From Rothia amarae (GTDB lineage: Bacteria > Actinomycetota > Actinomycetes > Actinomycetales > Micrococcaceae): 64,000 nt of DNA. Below the pieces are notes generated by a model. It made no database searches and was not told the DNA's origin. It worked only from the letters and a program-made list of their open reading frames with translations. Location of the stretch: contig NZ_CP061538.1 in the NCBI RefSeq assembly GCF_014705945.2, positions 2,343,676-2,407,675 on the forward strand, read 5' to 3'. The position numbers and the translations under genes were made by a program. Of the stretch, positions 1 to 10,533 are shown in pieces. The first letter of the stretch is position 1. The number at the start of each line of letters is the position of its first letter.

Positions 1-1284
1 AATACTGGTCAACACATCATCCGTGGCAACCATGTCATTAGGAAGAACATTGCCCATCCCCGCATCATAAGTTGAGATATCCATATTCGTCAGATCAAGA
101 TTAATCAAAGAACGAGGAACACCTTTTTCTTCTTTCGCCAACACAGACCGGATACGCTCCAACGCCGCCTTCGCATACTCCGACGTCAACTCAGGATGAC
201 CCACATAAAAATCCAACAACACCCGATTAGCCCGATCCCGATCGGCATACCGCACACCCTCCAAATTCCCCACAAAACCAGGCAACTGAGCAATGAGCAC
301 CTCACGCTGCTCCGAGGACAGACCAAACTCCTGAGCCCCATCCGCATTCCACCAATCCCGCACTACCTGAGCATTACCCACACCATCATTTGAGACAGGC
401 ACCGGAAGATGCGCCACATCAGGATACTGACCCGCAAAATCAGCAAGCTCAGCAGGAGAGAGCAAAGCCAACTTCTGCAAGTACACCTTCAAAGCTTCAG
501 GATCATCAGCAGCCTTCTGCGAAAGCAGCAACAACTCCTCACTCGACACCGGAGGATTCCCCTGCATAGCTTCGGCCGAACCATCAAACAAAGAACCACC
601 CGAAGCGCTCCTCAAGGCAAAAGAAACATGACTATGATTCGCACGCACCCAAGAAGCAAGATCCCCGCCAGAGACCAAAACATACTCGCCTCTAAGAGCA
701 TCAGCCGCTACCCGGTACTCACTAGCAAGATCACGCACCATCTGCCGCTGCTGCTCTAAAACCTGCTGAGCATCCCCCAACTGACCCCTAAACCCATCAA
801 TGCTTTTCTGAGCATCCGCACGCTCTGCCCCCTTCTTCATCAGCTCTAAATCAGCAGAAAGACCAGCCACTTTCGCAGAAAACTCCGTGACCTGCTCTTG
901 CGCCTGGGTAGCAAGACGATGAGCCTCTTTCGCCCTGGATTGAACATCGATAAGTTTCCTTGCCCACTCCTGTGCGACCTAACCCATCCGCATCAGCTCA
1001 GCTTGAACCTTAGACGTATATTCCGAGCCCATACCCAAGGACTCGTTCAAGTAACGAACCTTGTAACCCTCACCTACGAGCTGACCGGTAGCATGAAAAG
1101 AGGCTAGGGCAGCATCGAGAGCTTGAGCTTTGTCCTGCCACATAGAGTGGATGGTTCCCCAGGCGAAAGGGTTTCCAGGGGCAGGGTCTCCTGTGTCGAA
1201 AAGTGACCAATCGCTAGGATAATCGCCTACCGATAGGGCTGATGGCGTTGATTGGCTGTAGGAGCCTAGAGTTGATTTCACCAT
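1..1284 (-). pseudogene. DUF1023 alpha/beta-hydrolase family protein, interrupted by an in-frame TAG, runs off left edge
   Basis: Reading down the minus strand from the ATG at 1284, 101 codons are open and then a TAG stands at 979-981. The same frame stays open for the remaining 326 codons to base 1, so this is one reading frame with a single nonsense codon and no frameshift. The part after the stop is a long helical region followed by LPGFVGNLEGVRYADRDRAN, which is the hallmark region of DUF1023 hydrolases (PF06259). The family's catalytic serine region would lie beyond the window. DUF1023 proteins often sit in ESX/type VII loci as likely secreted or surface enzymes, which fits its place as last visible gene of the locus. 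No plausible restart codon with a ribosome site lies just after the TAG. It may be a pseudogene, a recent mutation, or a readthrough or sequencing issue. Confidence 0.75.
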
Positions 1285-1295
1285 GATCTTTTTCC

Positions 1296-2129
1296 CTATT
1301 TATCTTGTTCCACGCTGCTACCAGCGGGTTGTTCTAATGCGACGTCCACCGCATACGAACCACCCACAACATCACGCAACACAACCTGTGCCTCCCCCAA
1401 CACCTCACCCGAAACAGAAGAAACCGAACACGACAACGCCTGCCCCTCCCTCAACACCACAAACCCACCGCCACAATCAACCTTCGGCCTCTCACCCAGC
1501 TGATCCTCCAGGGCAGAAGCAACCACACCAGCCACCGACCCCCGACTATCCGACAACGGCTCATCCGCCACCGACGGAGAAAGCTTCACATCTAACGACG
1601 GCACGCCCTGATCAGAAACACTCTTCACCACCGCCACAGCAGAACGAGGCTCATCCTCCCCCACAAACTTCACCTGGCACGCCGTGCTAGCACCCACCTG
1701 CCGAGGCAAAGAATCACCACAAACCACCGACGGATCAGCATGAGTGACAGACTTCAACTCATTACTGACCATGGTCTGTACCTCCTCACCCGAAACAGCA
1801 GGAACCTGCGATTCAAGAGCAGGATCCAACACCACATCCACCGCATACCCATCCTCCGACACTGAAGCAACCCGCACCTGCGCAGAACGAGCAGATTCCT
1901 CCTCGCCCACAACCACCTCACAAGTAGCTGAAGCACCCACCTCAACCTTCACCTCCGCTGCGCCGCAATCCATCTGAGAATCCTCACCAGTCTGAGCTTT
2001 CACCGCTGAAACACCAGCAGACTCCAACTCAGAAGCACTCACTATCTCAGTACCTGCACCGCAACCAGATATACCCAGCGCCGTAGCACCGGTTAAACCC
2101 AGCACCATATACAACTTAGAAAAACGCAT
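1296..2129 (-). CDS. Lipoprotein with three DUF4333-like repeats
   Basis: 277 aa. The N-terminus is a lipoprotein signal peptide whose lipobox (GISGC) puts the lipidated cysteine at residue 23. The mature part holds three similar modules of about 80 residues, each with a Cys pair about 14-15 residues apart: C55/C70, C137/C151 and C219/C234, the first of each pair in a DCG- or VCG-type motif and the second in a GAS.xC-type motif. This matches the DUF4333 pattern known from actinobacterial exported proteins; each pair probably forms a disulfide. It would be anchored on the outer face of the membrane. Its ATG shares one base with the TGA of the upstream ATPase gene (TGATG), so translation is probably coupled and a role in the secretion locus is inferred. 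Confidence 0.8.
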   Translation of the reverse strand: MRFSKLYMVLGLTGATALGISGCGAGTEIVSASELESAGVSAVKAQTGEDSQMDCGAAEVKVEVGASATCEVVVGEEESARSAQVRVASVSEDGYAVDVVLDPALESQVPAVSGEEVQTMVSNELKSVTHADPSVVCGDSLPRQVGASTACQVKFVGEDEPRSAVAVVKSVSDQGVPSLDVKLSPSVADEPLSDSRGSVAGVVASALEDQLGERPKVDCGGGFVVLREGQALSCSVSSVSGEVLGEAQVVLRDVVGGSYAVDVALEQPAGSSVEQDK

Positions 2130-5100
2130 CAGAAAACCTCTCCACCAGACGCCACCTGAACCAACGTCACCCGGCCATCACCAACATTCACCAAAGCACG
2201 CCCCACCGGACGCACCTGGCCCAAAATCTCCTGATTCAAGGCCAACCCAAAAGGCTTACCACTAAAAATAGAGGCCGGATCCAACAGGGCACCATGACGA
2301 CGCTTGACCAACTCATTCATCCACGACAAAGCACCCACCCGATCCAACTCATCCAAACCATCAGCAGCAATCACCCGTAAACCGTTGTTGTTCAAGGCAG
2401 CACCAATTTTCTTGAACTCATCAGTGACGGGGTAATCCGTGATCGCCGAAGCATCATCAACCACCAGCAAAATGTTTTCCATCGCCAGCACCTCACGCAC
2501 CACCTCAGCAGTAATATCAGCACCAGCATACGAGGCAACCACAGACGGATGAGCAGCAAGCTCACGCAACGGCGAACGCAACGGAGTCATCAACACCACC
2601 GGCACCCCCGCATCCAAGCACGACCGCGTCAAAGCCACCAAAGCAGTAGACTTACCCGACCGGGTAGAACCACCCACGATAAAAGTCGGGATATCCATCA
2701 AATCCACCGAAACCGGCCCCACATCCTGGCCCCCGATACCCAGCACAGGGCGCCAGGGCACCAGCGCACGTGCACCACCAGCGGCAGAAAGAACCTGAGG
2801 ATAGGAAACCTTCACCGGTAGATCCTTGAAAACAGCCGGGACATGCACCAACTCAACCGTCCCCTGCGCCTGGATTGCAGACTCACCGATAACGCCCAAA
2901 GCCCGCACCTGAGCCTGCGACGACACATCAGCATCCAACACAGCAAACTGAGTCTCACGAGAGGTAGCAGACTCAAAAGCACGCCCCGACCCGATCTTCT
3001 CCGGCAACTCACGCGGGGACAGACCAGCCATCGCATAATCCGTCCGATCCGCCAGACGCAGCAAGTATTTATGCTCCACCAGGCTATTAGTGCGCGAAGA
3101 CAACAAAGAACGATCACCGGCAATAATGAGGTGAATACCTGCCGAAGCACCCTCACGCAGCAACCCCAGCACCGCCTGCCCCACACTGCTTTGGCAGTTA
3201 TCGCCAATACCGTTGAGGAACCCCTCCCACTGGTCAAAAAGAATGACAATATGAGGGATCTTTTGGTCAGCAGGCACATTACGACGCTGCTCAGAGACTG
3301 AAGCAAAACCCGCCGCCGATAGTTGGGCGCGACGCGAAGCCACCTCAGACTCCATTTGAGAAATAAAACGAGTCAGCAACGCACCCTGAGTACGCGAAAT
3401 CACCGTATTACAATGCGGTAACTGAAGCAGACCCTGCAACCCACCATTACCAAAATCCACCCCGTACAGGTGCACATCATTAGCAGAAACAAAACTCGCG
3501 ATAGAACCGGCAATAGTACGCAACGCCTGCGTCCGACCAGTACGAGGAGAACCCACGATAAAGAGGTGGGAAAGCTCCTCAAAGTCCAAGCAAGCAGGCC
3601 GCTGGTCTTGATCTGCTGGGAAATCCTGAAGCCCAAAGGGAATCCGCGGAAGATCCTCAGCAGATGAGACAGGTAGCTTCGCTGTGACCTGATCCAAGGT
3701 GACGATGTCTGCCACCGGATCCAGCCACGGACTGGGCTGGGGCTCAATACCCAGCTGGGTAGCAGCAGCCTCCATAGCGCCTACAAGAACCTGCAAATCC
3801 GTCACAGCAGAATCAGCGCCCTTAACCTGGGCACGCTTGGGGAGCGGGTACCCTACTGCCTCCCAGGCAACAACATCCACCACCGGATCCGCCACGACCT
3901 CCGTCACAGAAGAAGGACGAGCACCACCAATACGAGAAGACTGAAACGGCAACAAAGGACTCGAACCAGACTTCACATACGCCCGCCCTGGTGTAGAAGT
4001 AGAAATCTCCGCCGCATCAGAGGTACCGATCACGTCTTTACTTTCTACAGAATCCGCCATACGCAGCGCAATACGAAGGTTAGTGTTCGCCAAAATATCA
4101 GCAGTAATAGCACCCTGAGGCCGCTGAGTCGCCATCACCAAATGAATACCCAGCGAACGACCACGCTGAGCGATATTGACAATACCCGCCACGAACTCCG
4201 GCAACTCAGCCTTGAGCGCGGCGAACTCATCAATGACCAACATCAGACGCGGCATCTTATCACCGGTCTCACCGCGCTCACGGGCGGAGGTGAAATCTTC
4301 GATATCTTTCGCCCCAACTGTAGCCAGTAGGTGCTCACGACGACGTAGCTCAGCAGCCAAAGAATCCATTGCACGCTGGACGAGATGAGCGTCAAGGTCG
4401 GTCACGATACCAACCGTGTGCGGCAGATTCAGAAAATCCTTAAAAGCCGCTCCGCCCTTATAGTCAATGAGTACAAAGTTCAGCTCATCAGGACGGTTAC
4501 CCAGGGCCAGCGAAGCAATGAGAGTCTGCAACAGCTCAGATTTACCTGAACCAGTTGTGCCTGCAATCAGCGCGTGTGGACCGTCCTTGCGGATATCAAT
4601 CTCAAAAGCCCCATCAAAAGATTCACCAATGACCGCTGAAGTAGAACGCGGGCTTTGCGCCCACCGCTGGGCCACTAAGTCCGCCTCGGGGTCTTCCATC
4701 ATCACTGTTGAGAGGAAACGGGCGCTAGTGGGGATAGCAGAATCTGATTCATCACTGGCATCACGGATAGGGGCGACAGCGCGGGCAACCCATTCAAACC
4801 AATTCCAGGCTGGTAGGTCGGCAGTGACTTTCTCCAAAGAATCTTCCCGGTCTCGTTTGAGAGTCCATAGACCATGATGTGTAGAAATAATCGCCCGAGA
4901 CTCTTCTGGCAAGAACCGCTCTTCACTGTCAATACATACCGCGTAGATACCCACGCCAGGGCCTTCGGCCAGAACGCGAGAAGCGCCAGGCCACTGACGC
5001 AACTTACGCGCCCCGTCAAAGACCACCACGATGGCGCGGAAAATCTCAGTGTCCTTAGACTGCGCCATCTCCTGCCGTTGTTCAATCATCTGAACTAGCT

Positions 5101-6472
5101 CGTTTAGGCGTTGCCCGACCGTACGCGTGTCATTCCCAATAGCGGCAACCGCGCCTTTGGTACTGGCAACATGGGGAAGCCATCGCGCCCACTCCCACTC
5201 TTTCTGCGAAGTAGCATCAGTTAAAATGACAAGGCCCATATCACGCGGGCTTTGCGTGATAGCCAGTTGAGCTACCATCCATCCCGCGCTGCGATGTACT
5301 ACATCTGACTCCCCACATAGACCTACGACTCCGAACTGCTGCAAGGAAACCGTAACCGGCACGTCCTTGGCATGTACCTGCTGCGTACGACGGTGGTCCA
5401 CTTCTTCAGGACGGTACAGGCTCACATCTGATTCGACTTCAGCTACGCCAATACGGATGGTGAGGTGGTCAGGGTCAGTACGACGTCGCTCCCATAACCG
5501 CGGACTCGGCATCGTAGCAATCAAACCCGCGGTAGCAGGGTCGGGGCTAGAAAGGCGCCGCTCGTTTGCGAAATCCACCACTGCCTGGTGCAGATCTTCC
5601 TCAACTTGTGCCCGAACCTTACGGTATTTGGCCTTCTTTTCCCGGTAGGTGACTTTGCCACTTTTGCGATTACTGAAGTAGTTCGCCATCATCATCACCG
5701 GCGACATCAGCCCGAAAATCAAGAAATAGGGGCGTTTCATAACAATCGCCAGCACTACCGCAAGAAGCAGGGGCACCAGCATACCAATCAGTGGCAGAGC
5801 CCCTTTAGAACTCATCTCTGGTTCAGTCGGGTATTTGAAATCTGTCTCTCGTGGTTTAGGCATCAGACGCGGTGGGCGGTTGAAGTCAAGCAACCCACCT
5901 TTTTCTGAAGCAGAGACAGATGCCTGCGTAAGGCTCTGGGTGATAATTTCAAAGACGTACTCGCCAATACGCAGGCAATGCCCCTGCTCCCATACCACCG
6001 AGTCGGTCACCGCCTGACCTTCCATAAACACCGCAGGTGTTTCGGTGGTATTCTCCACACGGCAAGAACCGTCTTCTTGCACGGTCAGAAGAGCAGCAAC
6101 CCCAGGAATCTGAGGATCTTCCAAGACAACGGTGCAATAAGCATCGGAGCCCACAGTAAATTTTCCAGGGGCAAGGGACCATATTGTTCCTGCTCCAGCA
6201 CCAGAAACTAGACTCAGCAGAGTTTCAGAATGGTCTGCATTGTGTTCTGTTGGCACCGTTTCATCGCTGCGTGAAGTAGCAGAAATAATGGAGCCCTCCA
6301 CTATTCCCAGCTCGCCCCAGGTGCGCTGGCTTTCACCAGGCAACGACGAAGTAGCACCTGTTGCACGGGATATCGCAGAAACTACTGACTGCACTGGAGT
6401 AGCTTCGTCGGCATCAATAACAAGATGGGAGACTTTTTGCGGTGTTTCTTCCACCGATAAACGAGTCTGCAT
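2129..6472 (-). CDS. Type VII secretion FtsK/SpoIIIE ATPase, EssC/EccC family
   Basis: 1,447 aa, the motor of a WXG100 secretion system. Order of parts: a ubiquitin-like/FHA-type N-terminal region (about 1-175), two membrane segments (about 224-246 and 248-266), then three ATPase domains. The first has an intact Walker A, GTTGSGKSE (638-646), and Walker B, LMLVIDEF (743-750), with the catalytic Glu. The second has a degenerate loop, GSPRTGRT, with Arg in place of Lys (about 974-981). The third has GSTRSGKS (about 1268-1275) and a DD pair. In the known family D1 hydrolyses ATP and D2/D3 bind substrates and control the motor. The FHA region plus single chain resembles EssC of Firmicutes more than mycobacterial EccC. 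It starts 3 nt after the preceding gene's stop and overlaps the following lipoprotein gene. Confidence 0.93.
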   Translation of the reverse strand: MQTRLSVEETPQKVSHLVIDADEATPVQSVVSAISRATGATSSLPGESQRTWGELGIVEGSIISATSRSDETVPTEHNADHSETLLSLVSGAGAGTIWSLAPGKFTVGSDAYCTVVLEDPQIPGVAALLTVQEDGSCRVENTTETPAVFMEGQAVTDSVVWEQGHCLRIGEYVFEIITQSLTQASVSASEKGGLLDFNRPPRLMPKPRETDFKYPTEPEMSSKGALPLIGMLVPLLLAVVLAIVMKRPYFLIFGLMSPVMMMANYFSNRKSGKVTYREKKAKYRKVRAQVEEDLHQAVVDFANERRLSSPDPATAGLIATMPSPRLWERRRTDPDHLTIRIGVAEVESDVSLYRPEEVDHRRTQQVHAKDVPVTVSLQQFGVVGLCGESDVVHRSAGWMVAQLAITQSPRDMGLVILTDATSQKEWEWARWLPHVASTKGAVAAIGNDTRTVGQRLNELVQMIEQRQEMAQSKDTEIFRAIVVVFDGARKLRQWPGASRVLAEGPGVGIYAVCIDSEERFLPEESRAIISTHHGLWTLKRDREDSLEKVTADLPAWNWFEWVARAVAPIRDASDESDSAIPTSARFLSTVMMEDPEADLVAQRWAQSPRSTSAVIGESFDGAFEIDIRKDGPHALIAGTTGSGKSELLQTLIASLALGNRPDELNFVLIDYKGGAAFKDFLNLPHTVGIVTDLDAHLVQRAMDSLAAELRRREHLLATVGAKDIEDFTSARERGETGDKMPRLMLVIDEFAALKAELPEFVAGIVNIAQRGRSLGIHLVMATQRPQGAITADILANTNLRIALRMADSVESKDVIGTSDAAEISTSTPGRAYVKSGSSPLLPFQSSRIGGARPSSVTEVVADPVVDVVAWEAVGYPLPKRAQVKGADSAVTDLQVLVGAMEAAATQLGIEPQPSPWLDPVADIVTLDQVTAKLPVSSAEDLPRIPFGLQDFPADQDQRPACLDFEELSHLFIVGSPRTGRTQALRTIAGSIASFVSANDVHLYGVDFGNGGLQGLLQLPHCNTVISRTQGALLTRFISQMESEVASRRAQLSAAGFASVSEQRRNVPADQKIPHIVILFDQWEGFLNGIGDNCQSSVGQAVLGLLREGASAGIHLIIAGDRSLLSSRTNSLVEHKYLLRLADRTDYAMAGLSPRELPEKIGSGRAFESATSRETQFAVLDADVSSQAQVRALGVIGESAIQAQGTVELVHVPAVFKDLPVKVSYPQVLSAAGGARALVPWRPVLGIGGQDVGPVSVDLMDIPTFIVGGSTRSGKSTALVALTRSCLDAGVPVVLMTPLRSPLRELAAHPSVVASYAGADITAEVVREVLAMENILLVVDDASAITDYPVTDEFKKIGAALNNNGLRVIAADGLDELDRVGALSWMNELVKRRHGALLDPASIFSGKPFGLALNQEILGQVRPVGRALVNVGDGRVTLVQVASGGEVF

Positions 6473-6475
6473 TAC

Positions 6476-8617
6476 CTAGCTCTCGCCGTCTTGATTCTTT
6501 GCAGTTCGGGAAATAAACATACCTGTCAGGGTTCCAATGATGAGGGCTACTACCAGGAGCAAAAGGATGGGCCACCACGGCAGAGACTTATTAAGATTCA
6601 CTACCGCAGAAGCATTATTGGCAGCATCTGTTGCCCCCGGCAAGGAAGAACCGTTAGTGGGATCAAAACGCCCCTCAGCGTTCTTAGAACCCTGAGCATT
6701 CAAGACGCTGGATTTGAGCTGCTGGTTGGGTTCTTTCTGCACTCGAGGATCTTCAGCCTTGATAGAGCTCGCTTGGATCCAGGTAGGGTTCTGATCCAAG
6801 GCGGATTCAGTAGCCTCAGGTTTCTTCTCCTGCTTGATGAGAGGAACAGTTTTGACCACCGGTGTATTAGAGCGTTCTAAAACTGCCGGTTCGCTACTGT
6901 TCTCTGGTGCTGGCTCTGCTGTTTCCACAGGTTTCGCTGCTGAAGCGGAGGCGGTAGGAGATGGCTGAGCAGGTTCACTCGTTTCTGCAGGGGTATCAGC
7001 AGTAGGTTGCGCGCTTGCCGTAGGCACTGGCTGATCAGATACAGGGGAGGAAGTGGGCTCAGGTACTGGTGCAGAGGTAGTCTCTACCGGTGAAGGCTGA
7101 GGGGTGACCGGATCAGTAGGCGTACTGGTGGTAGGTGGCGTGAGCACAGGTGCAGTCACCGTAAAAACCTTTTGCGCCAGCAGGCGACCCCTAAATTCGG
7201 CCGGAACGTTAGAATCGTTCGGTACTACTGCTTGCAAAGTGTAGCTACCAGCTTCTAAGGAAGCGGTATCGGTCAAAGCAACAGCGTCAAAAGAGCTCCA
7301 CAAGTTATCTCCAGATGGGCCAGATAGTTCAATGGGCTCATCCGTGATTACTTTTCCATCCTGCACCAGTTGAAGAGTAACCGGATAATTAGCGTAAGAG
7401 GGAGCGAACTTTGTACCAGAAATACTGACTGTTTGGTTATCACCGGCAACAATGGAATCTACCGAAGTGCTCAATTCAGCAGCTGATTCACCCAAGATCC
7501 CCAAAGTATCTGCAACAGAAATTTTATTCTTCGCATCTTCAGCCGTAATTTTGACCGAAGCACTGCTCATATAGGGGCTGGTGATGACGTAGGCTTTGAA
7601 AGCTCCAGTCGCATCTGTTTGCACCGTGAGTGTATCTTGTGCTCCAGATAAATCATCGGTGCTGGGCGTGCCGTTATCTACCCAGGGTGTGAAAGTAACA
7701 CCAGGAATTTTCTGCCCGGTTTCATTCAGCGCGCTGATAGTCACGGTGGAATTTGGCTCGTACCCACCACCAGCGATAGGCATGACATAACCGGCGGCAG
7801 TGACCGGGTACTGTGCAAGAATTTGCGGGTTGTAGTCCTTATCCACGTCGGCAATGTAAACAGTATGAGAGGTATCAATCACCGGCTGACCGTTGTTTTG
7901 CACCGGCTTATTCTGCTCATCAAGGAAAGCGATGTGAAGGGCGTATTTACCGTTTTTCTGGTTCTGGGGGATCTCGCATTTGAACGTAACTGAAGGTGTT
8001 TGACCATCTACCGTACAAGGTAGAGCATCTTCCTTGGCTCCGTTAGGAGAAATAAGACTCACGGCGATGTGTTGCTTTTCAGGGATACCGGAAATTTCCC
8101 CCTGATATGTTTGCCCGGGGCGGGCCGCAGTAGCAGCTACCAGTTGCACAGGCGATACTGCAGTAGGGCTTGGAGTGGGAGAGTTTCTCGGTACTACGGG
8201 AGCACTTGTCTTGTTCTGCTGAGGGGTGGAGGATGAGACAGTCGGTGTAGCGCTGGGCGAGGCCGGAGTGGTAGAGGACGATGGTGAGGCAGCGGCTGCC
8301 GAGCTAGCAGGTGCCTTTGATGCTTTCTCTAAGGTAGAGGTCGGTGTTGGTGAGCTTGGAACAGCAGCGGGGCTCGGCGTTGGAGCTTCGCTTGCTGTAG
8401 TTGAACTTGTAGCGGTAGTAGCTGCTGCATTTGCCGGTGTTGGGCTGGGCTGAGCAGTTTCGGATGCTGAAGCGTTTGGGCTAGCAGAAGTACTTGCGGA
8501 GGGGGAAGCACTAGTGGAGGGAGCCGCCATAGCTGACGGTGCGCCCACAGCCAGTAAGAGAGCAAGGGAGGCGGTGCCGGTGTTAATAACGAAGCGGGGG
8601 CGTGAGTGTGATGTCAT
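6476..8617 (-). CDS. Membrane-anchored Pro/Ser/Thr-rich surface protein of the type VII locus
   Basis: 713 aa, no named family recognised. A signal peptide (about 1-31, ending SAMA) is followed by an Ala/Ser/Thr/Pro-rich stretch to about residue 165, then roughly 320 residues of beta-rich sequence that look like two or three Ig-like or cohesin-like modules. A second Pro/Thr/Ser/Glu-rich stalk runs to about 660, and a single membrane helix lies near the C-terminus (about 680-702) before a short cytoplasmic tail with Arg and Lys. There is no LPXTG-type motif, so it is membrane-anchored rather than sortase-attached. It sits between the RDD protein gene and the EssC ATPase gene on the same strand with short gaps (34 and 3 nt), so it is likely a structural or accessory part of the secretion machine. 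Low-complexity stalks suggest it spans the cell wall. Confidence 0.75.
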   Translation of the reverse strand: MTSHSRPRFVINTGTASLALLLAVGAPSAMAAPSTSASPSASTSASPNASASETAQPSPTPANAAATTATSSTTASEAPTPSPAAVPSSPTPTSTLEKASKAPASSAAAASPSSSTTPASPSATPTVSSSTPQQNKTSAPVVPRNSPTPSPTAVSPVQLVAATAARPGQTYQGEISGIPEKQHIAVSLISPNGAKEDALPCTVDGQTPSVTFKCEIPQNQKNGKYALHIAFLDEQNKPVQNNGQPVIDTSHTVYIADVDKDYNPQILAQYPVTAAGYVMPIAGGGYEPNSTVTISALNETGQKIPGVTFTPWVDNGTPSTDDLSGAQDTLTVQTDATGAFKAYVITSPYMSSASVKITAEDAKNKISVADTLGILGESAAELSTSVDSIVAGDNQTVSISGTKFAPSYANYPVTLQLVQDGKVITDEPIELSGPSGDNLWSSFDAVALTDTASLEAGSYTLQAVVPNDSNVPAEFRGRLLAQKVFTVTAPVLTPPTTSTPTDPVTPQPSPVETTSAPVPEPTSSPVSDQPVPTASAQPTADTPAETSEPAQPSPTASASAAKPVETAEPAPENSSEPAVLERSNTPVVKTVPLIKQEKKPEATESALDQNPTWIQASSIKAEDPRVQKEPNQQLKSSVLNAQGSKNAEGRFDPTNGSSLPGATDAANNASAVVNLNKSLPWWPILLLLVVALIIGTLTGMFISRTAKNQDGES

Positions 8618-8651
8618 GGTGTCCTCTAAGAATATTTTCGGTGCGGGGTGA

Positions 8652-10469
8652 TTATTTAGCGTATTTTTCGATGCTGTTGGAGTGCGTTTTGACGATGGCC
8701 ATATCCTGGTTTGCTAGTAGAGGGCTGACCCCGGAGATAGAACTTACTTGTGAAGAAGTGACATACACATTCCCTAAGGTGCTCTCTCCCAAAGCGCCCT
8801 CCCCGATTACTGAGATAGGTTTTGTCTCTTGAGCTAGGAGGTCAACGGTTGCTTTGCCTGATTCGACGTCGAAAAGATATCCAGCGTACATCGCTGTAGT
8901 CCCGTCAGGGCCCCAGGTGAGTTCGGGGTACGCGCTGATTCGCTCTCGTGTGGTTTCGATGTAAGAAAGTAGGTTACCGGTGTCTGCGGCATAGAAAGCA
9001 ATGACTACTGGGGTGGAATCAGCAGTACTGTCAGGATAAGGAGACCACAGCGCAACCGTTCGTTGGTCCCCTGTAGAGACAATCCCTGCAAAAGGTAGGG
9101 AATCCTTGGGCGAGCTCAATGGATAAGCTGAGATTTCTTGCCCATCTTTACCAGTGAGTTTGATGTCTCCAGCAGAGGTGTAGCTGAGTAGATTCTCTCC
9201 GCTGACTGACCCGGGGATAAACCCTGCTGGCACGGTCATTTCTTGAAAACCTTTTTCTGTGAAACGCCATGCCTTGTATTGGTCTTTCGCTTTATCCTTG
9301 GAAGCGAAAAGCAGTTCAGATCCTGCCGCATAAGGTTGCGCTCCGGCGGGAATCTTGTCGCTAAAAGGCTCTTTTTTACCGGTGGAGTTTTTCCACCCAT
9401 AGGCGGTATCGCCAATAGACCAATAGATTCCCGGTTGCCCACCATAAGTAGTTTGAGCTGAAACTTCTACAGATTCTTTGAGAGGAACTTTCGTCATCTC
9501 TTTACCGGTCTCTGTAGAGAGGATGCTCAGCGTGCGGTTATCGAAGCTAAAGACGTTTTGCGAAGTGGAAAATACTTTTGCTTGAGGACTCACTGAGTAT
9601 TTCCATTCAGCCTCGGTCGAGTATCCAGGAAATCCCTGTCCGTTGTAACCACTGATCGGTAGCTTCTGGGACAGCGATGAGGCGAGGACTTCGTGTTCAT
9701 CGTGCGGAGTGGGCATCTGTGGGTTCAGAGCATGAGCGGCAAAGACCACCGCGGCAATAGTGCCTACGGCGGTGAGAAGGGTCAGCAGTCCCTGCCCCGC
9801 AGCTTTCCAGTGCCCTGCTCGGCGGCGCTTTTTAGCTACTTCTTGGTGGTTCGATTCTGTCATGCGCGCAGCGGTCAACGGTTTTACCGTGGGTGGTTCT
9901 TGGTAAGCGGCAGACCAGGCTGGGGCAACAGGGGGATATATGGCAGAAGGACCCGGAGAAGGAGCCGCCCACTCTTCGGGATAGGCAGGATAGAACTTTT
10001 TCTCTACGTTCAGTGGGTCTTTACCTGAACGGATATCAAGCACGCGGGTGTTGCCTGAACGGTGAGGCCAGGATTCTGATTCCGGTTGTTTCCGGTTCTT
10101 GAGTAGCATTCGCAAGGGGGCGATGCCTAATCCGAGTAAACCTATGAAGAAAGAGAACCCTCGGGCGTAAGCATCGGAGAAATCGCCTGGTTTCAATGAT
10201 TCGGCTCGTAGTGTGCGGATGCCAAGTAAGCGTTTGCCGACTGTTTGGCCGGTGGAAGCGTTTTGCGCTGCAAGAATCAGAGTATAGGCAAGAGTAATCA
10301 ACCCCACGGCGGAAAGAGTCAACCAACCTACTAATGGCAGGGGTTTGAAAAGATGCGCCTGAATAAACCATAGAGATACCCCTGCTGGTATGAGAATAAT
10401 CAGCAGGTCAATCAAATATGCCGCGCATCTTTTGAATGAGGAGGCAGGCGCAAGCTGCGTATGGTTCAT
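8652..10469 (-). CDS. RDD-domain membrane protein with extracytoplasmic propeller-like domain
   Basis: 605 aa. Residues 10-130 are an RDD domain: the conserved Arg is in FKRCAAYLIDLLI, then two or three membrane helices, then GQTVGKRLLGIR, a typical RDD motif. A cytoplasmic Pro-rich linker follows, then a membrane helix at about 226-246. The last 350 residues lie outside and carry repeated beta-strand patterns with Gly-Asp-Gly turns, suggestive of a PQQ/WD-like propeller, though no repeat consensus is exact. RDD proteins are recurrent partners of non-mycobacterial type VII loci. Here the gene follows the WXG100 gene and precedes the surface protein gene on the same strand. A structural role in the secretion channel is inferred. 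Confidence 0.78.
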   Translation of the reverse strand: MNHTQLAPASSFKRCAAYLIDLLIILIPAGVSLWFIQAHLFKPLPLVGWLTLSAVGLITLAYTLILAAQNASTGQTVGKRLLGIRTLRAESLKPGDFSDAYARGFSFFIGLLGLGIAPLRMLLKNRKQPESESWPHRSGNTRVLDIRSGKDPLNVEKKFYPAYPEEWAAPSPGPSAIYPPVAPAWSAAYQEPPTVKPLTAARMTESNHQEVAKKRRRAGHWKAAGQGLLTLLTAVGTIAAVVFAAHALNPQMPTPHDEHEVLASSLSQKLPISGYNGQGFPGYSTEAEWKYSVSPQAKVFSTSQNVFSFDNRTLSILSTETGKEMTKVPLKESVEVSAQTTYGGQPGIYWSIGDTAYGWKNSTGKKEPFSDKIPAGAQPYAAGSELLFASKDKAKDQYKAWRFTEKGFQEMTVPAGFIPGSVSGENLLSYTSAGDIKLTGKDGQEISAYPLSSPKDSLPFAGIVSTGDQRTVALWSPYPDSTADSTPVVIAFYAADTGNLLSYIETTRERISAYPELTWGPDGTTAMYAGYLFDVESGKATVDLLAQETKPISVIGEGALGESTLGNVYVTSSQVSSISGVSPLLANQDMAIVKTHSNSIEKYAK

Positions 10470-10533
10470 GAGGGGTGTGGATGCCTTCGGAAGGTGCGTG
10501 AGTGAAGAGGTGAGCGAGTGGTGAGGATGAATC

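Noticed and set aside
8226..8565. Open frames antisense to the stalk protein N-terminus
   Set aside because: They arise from the repetitive Ala/Ser/Pro/Thr codons of the real gene on the minus strand.
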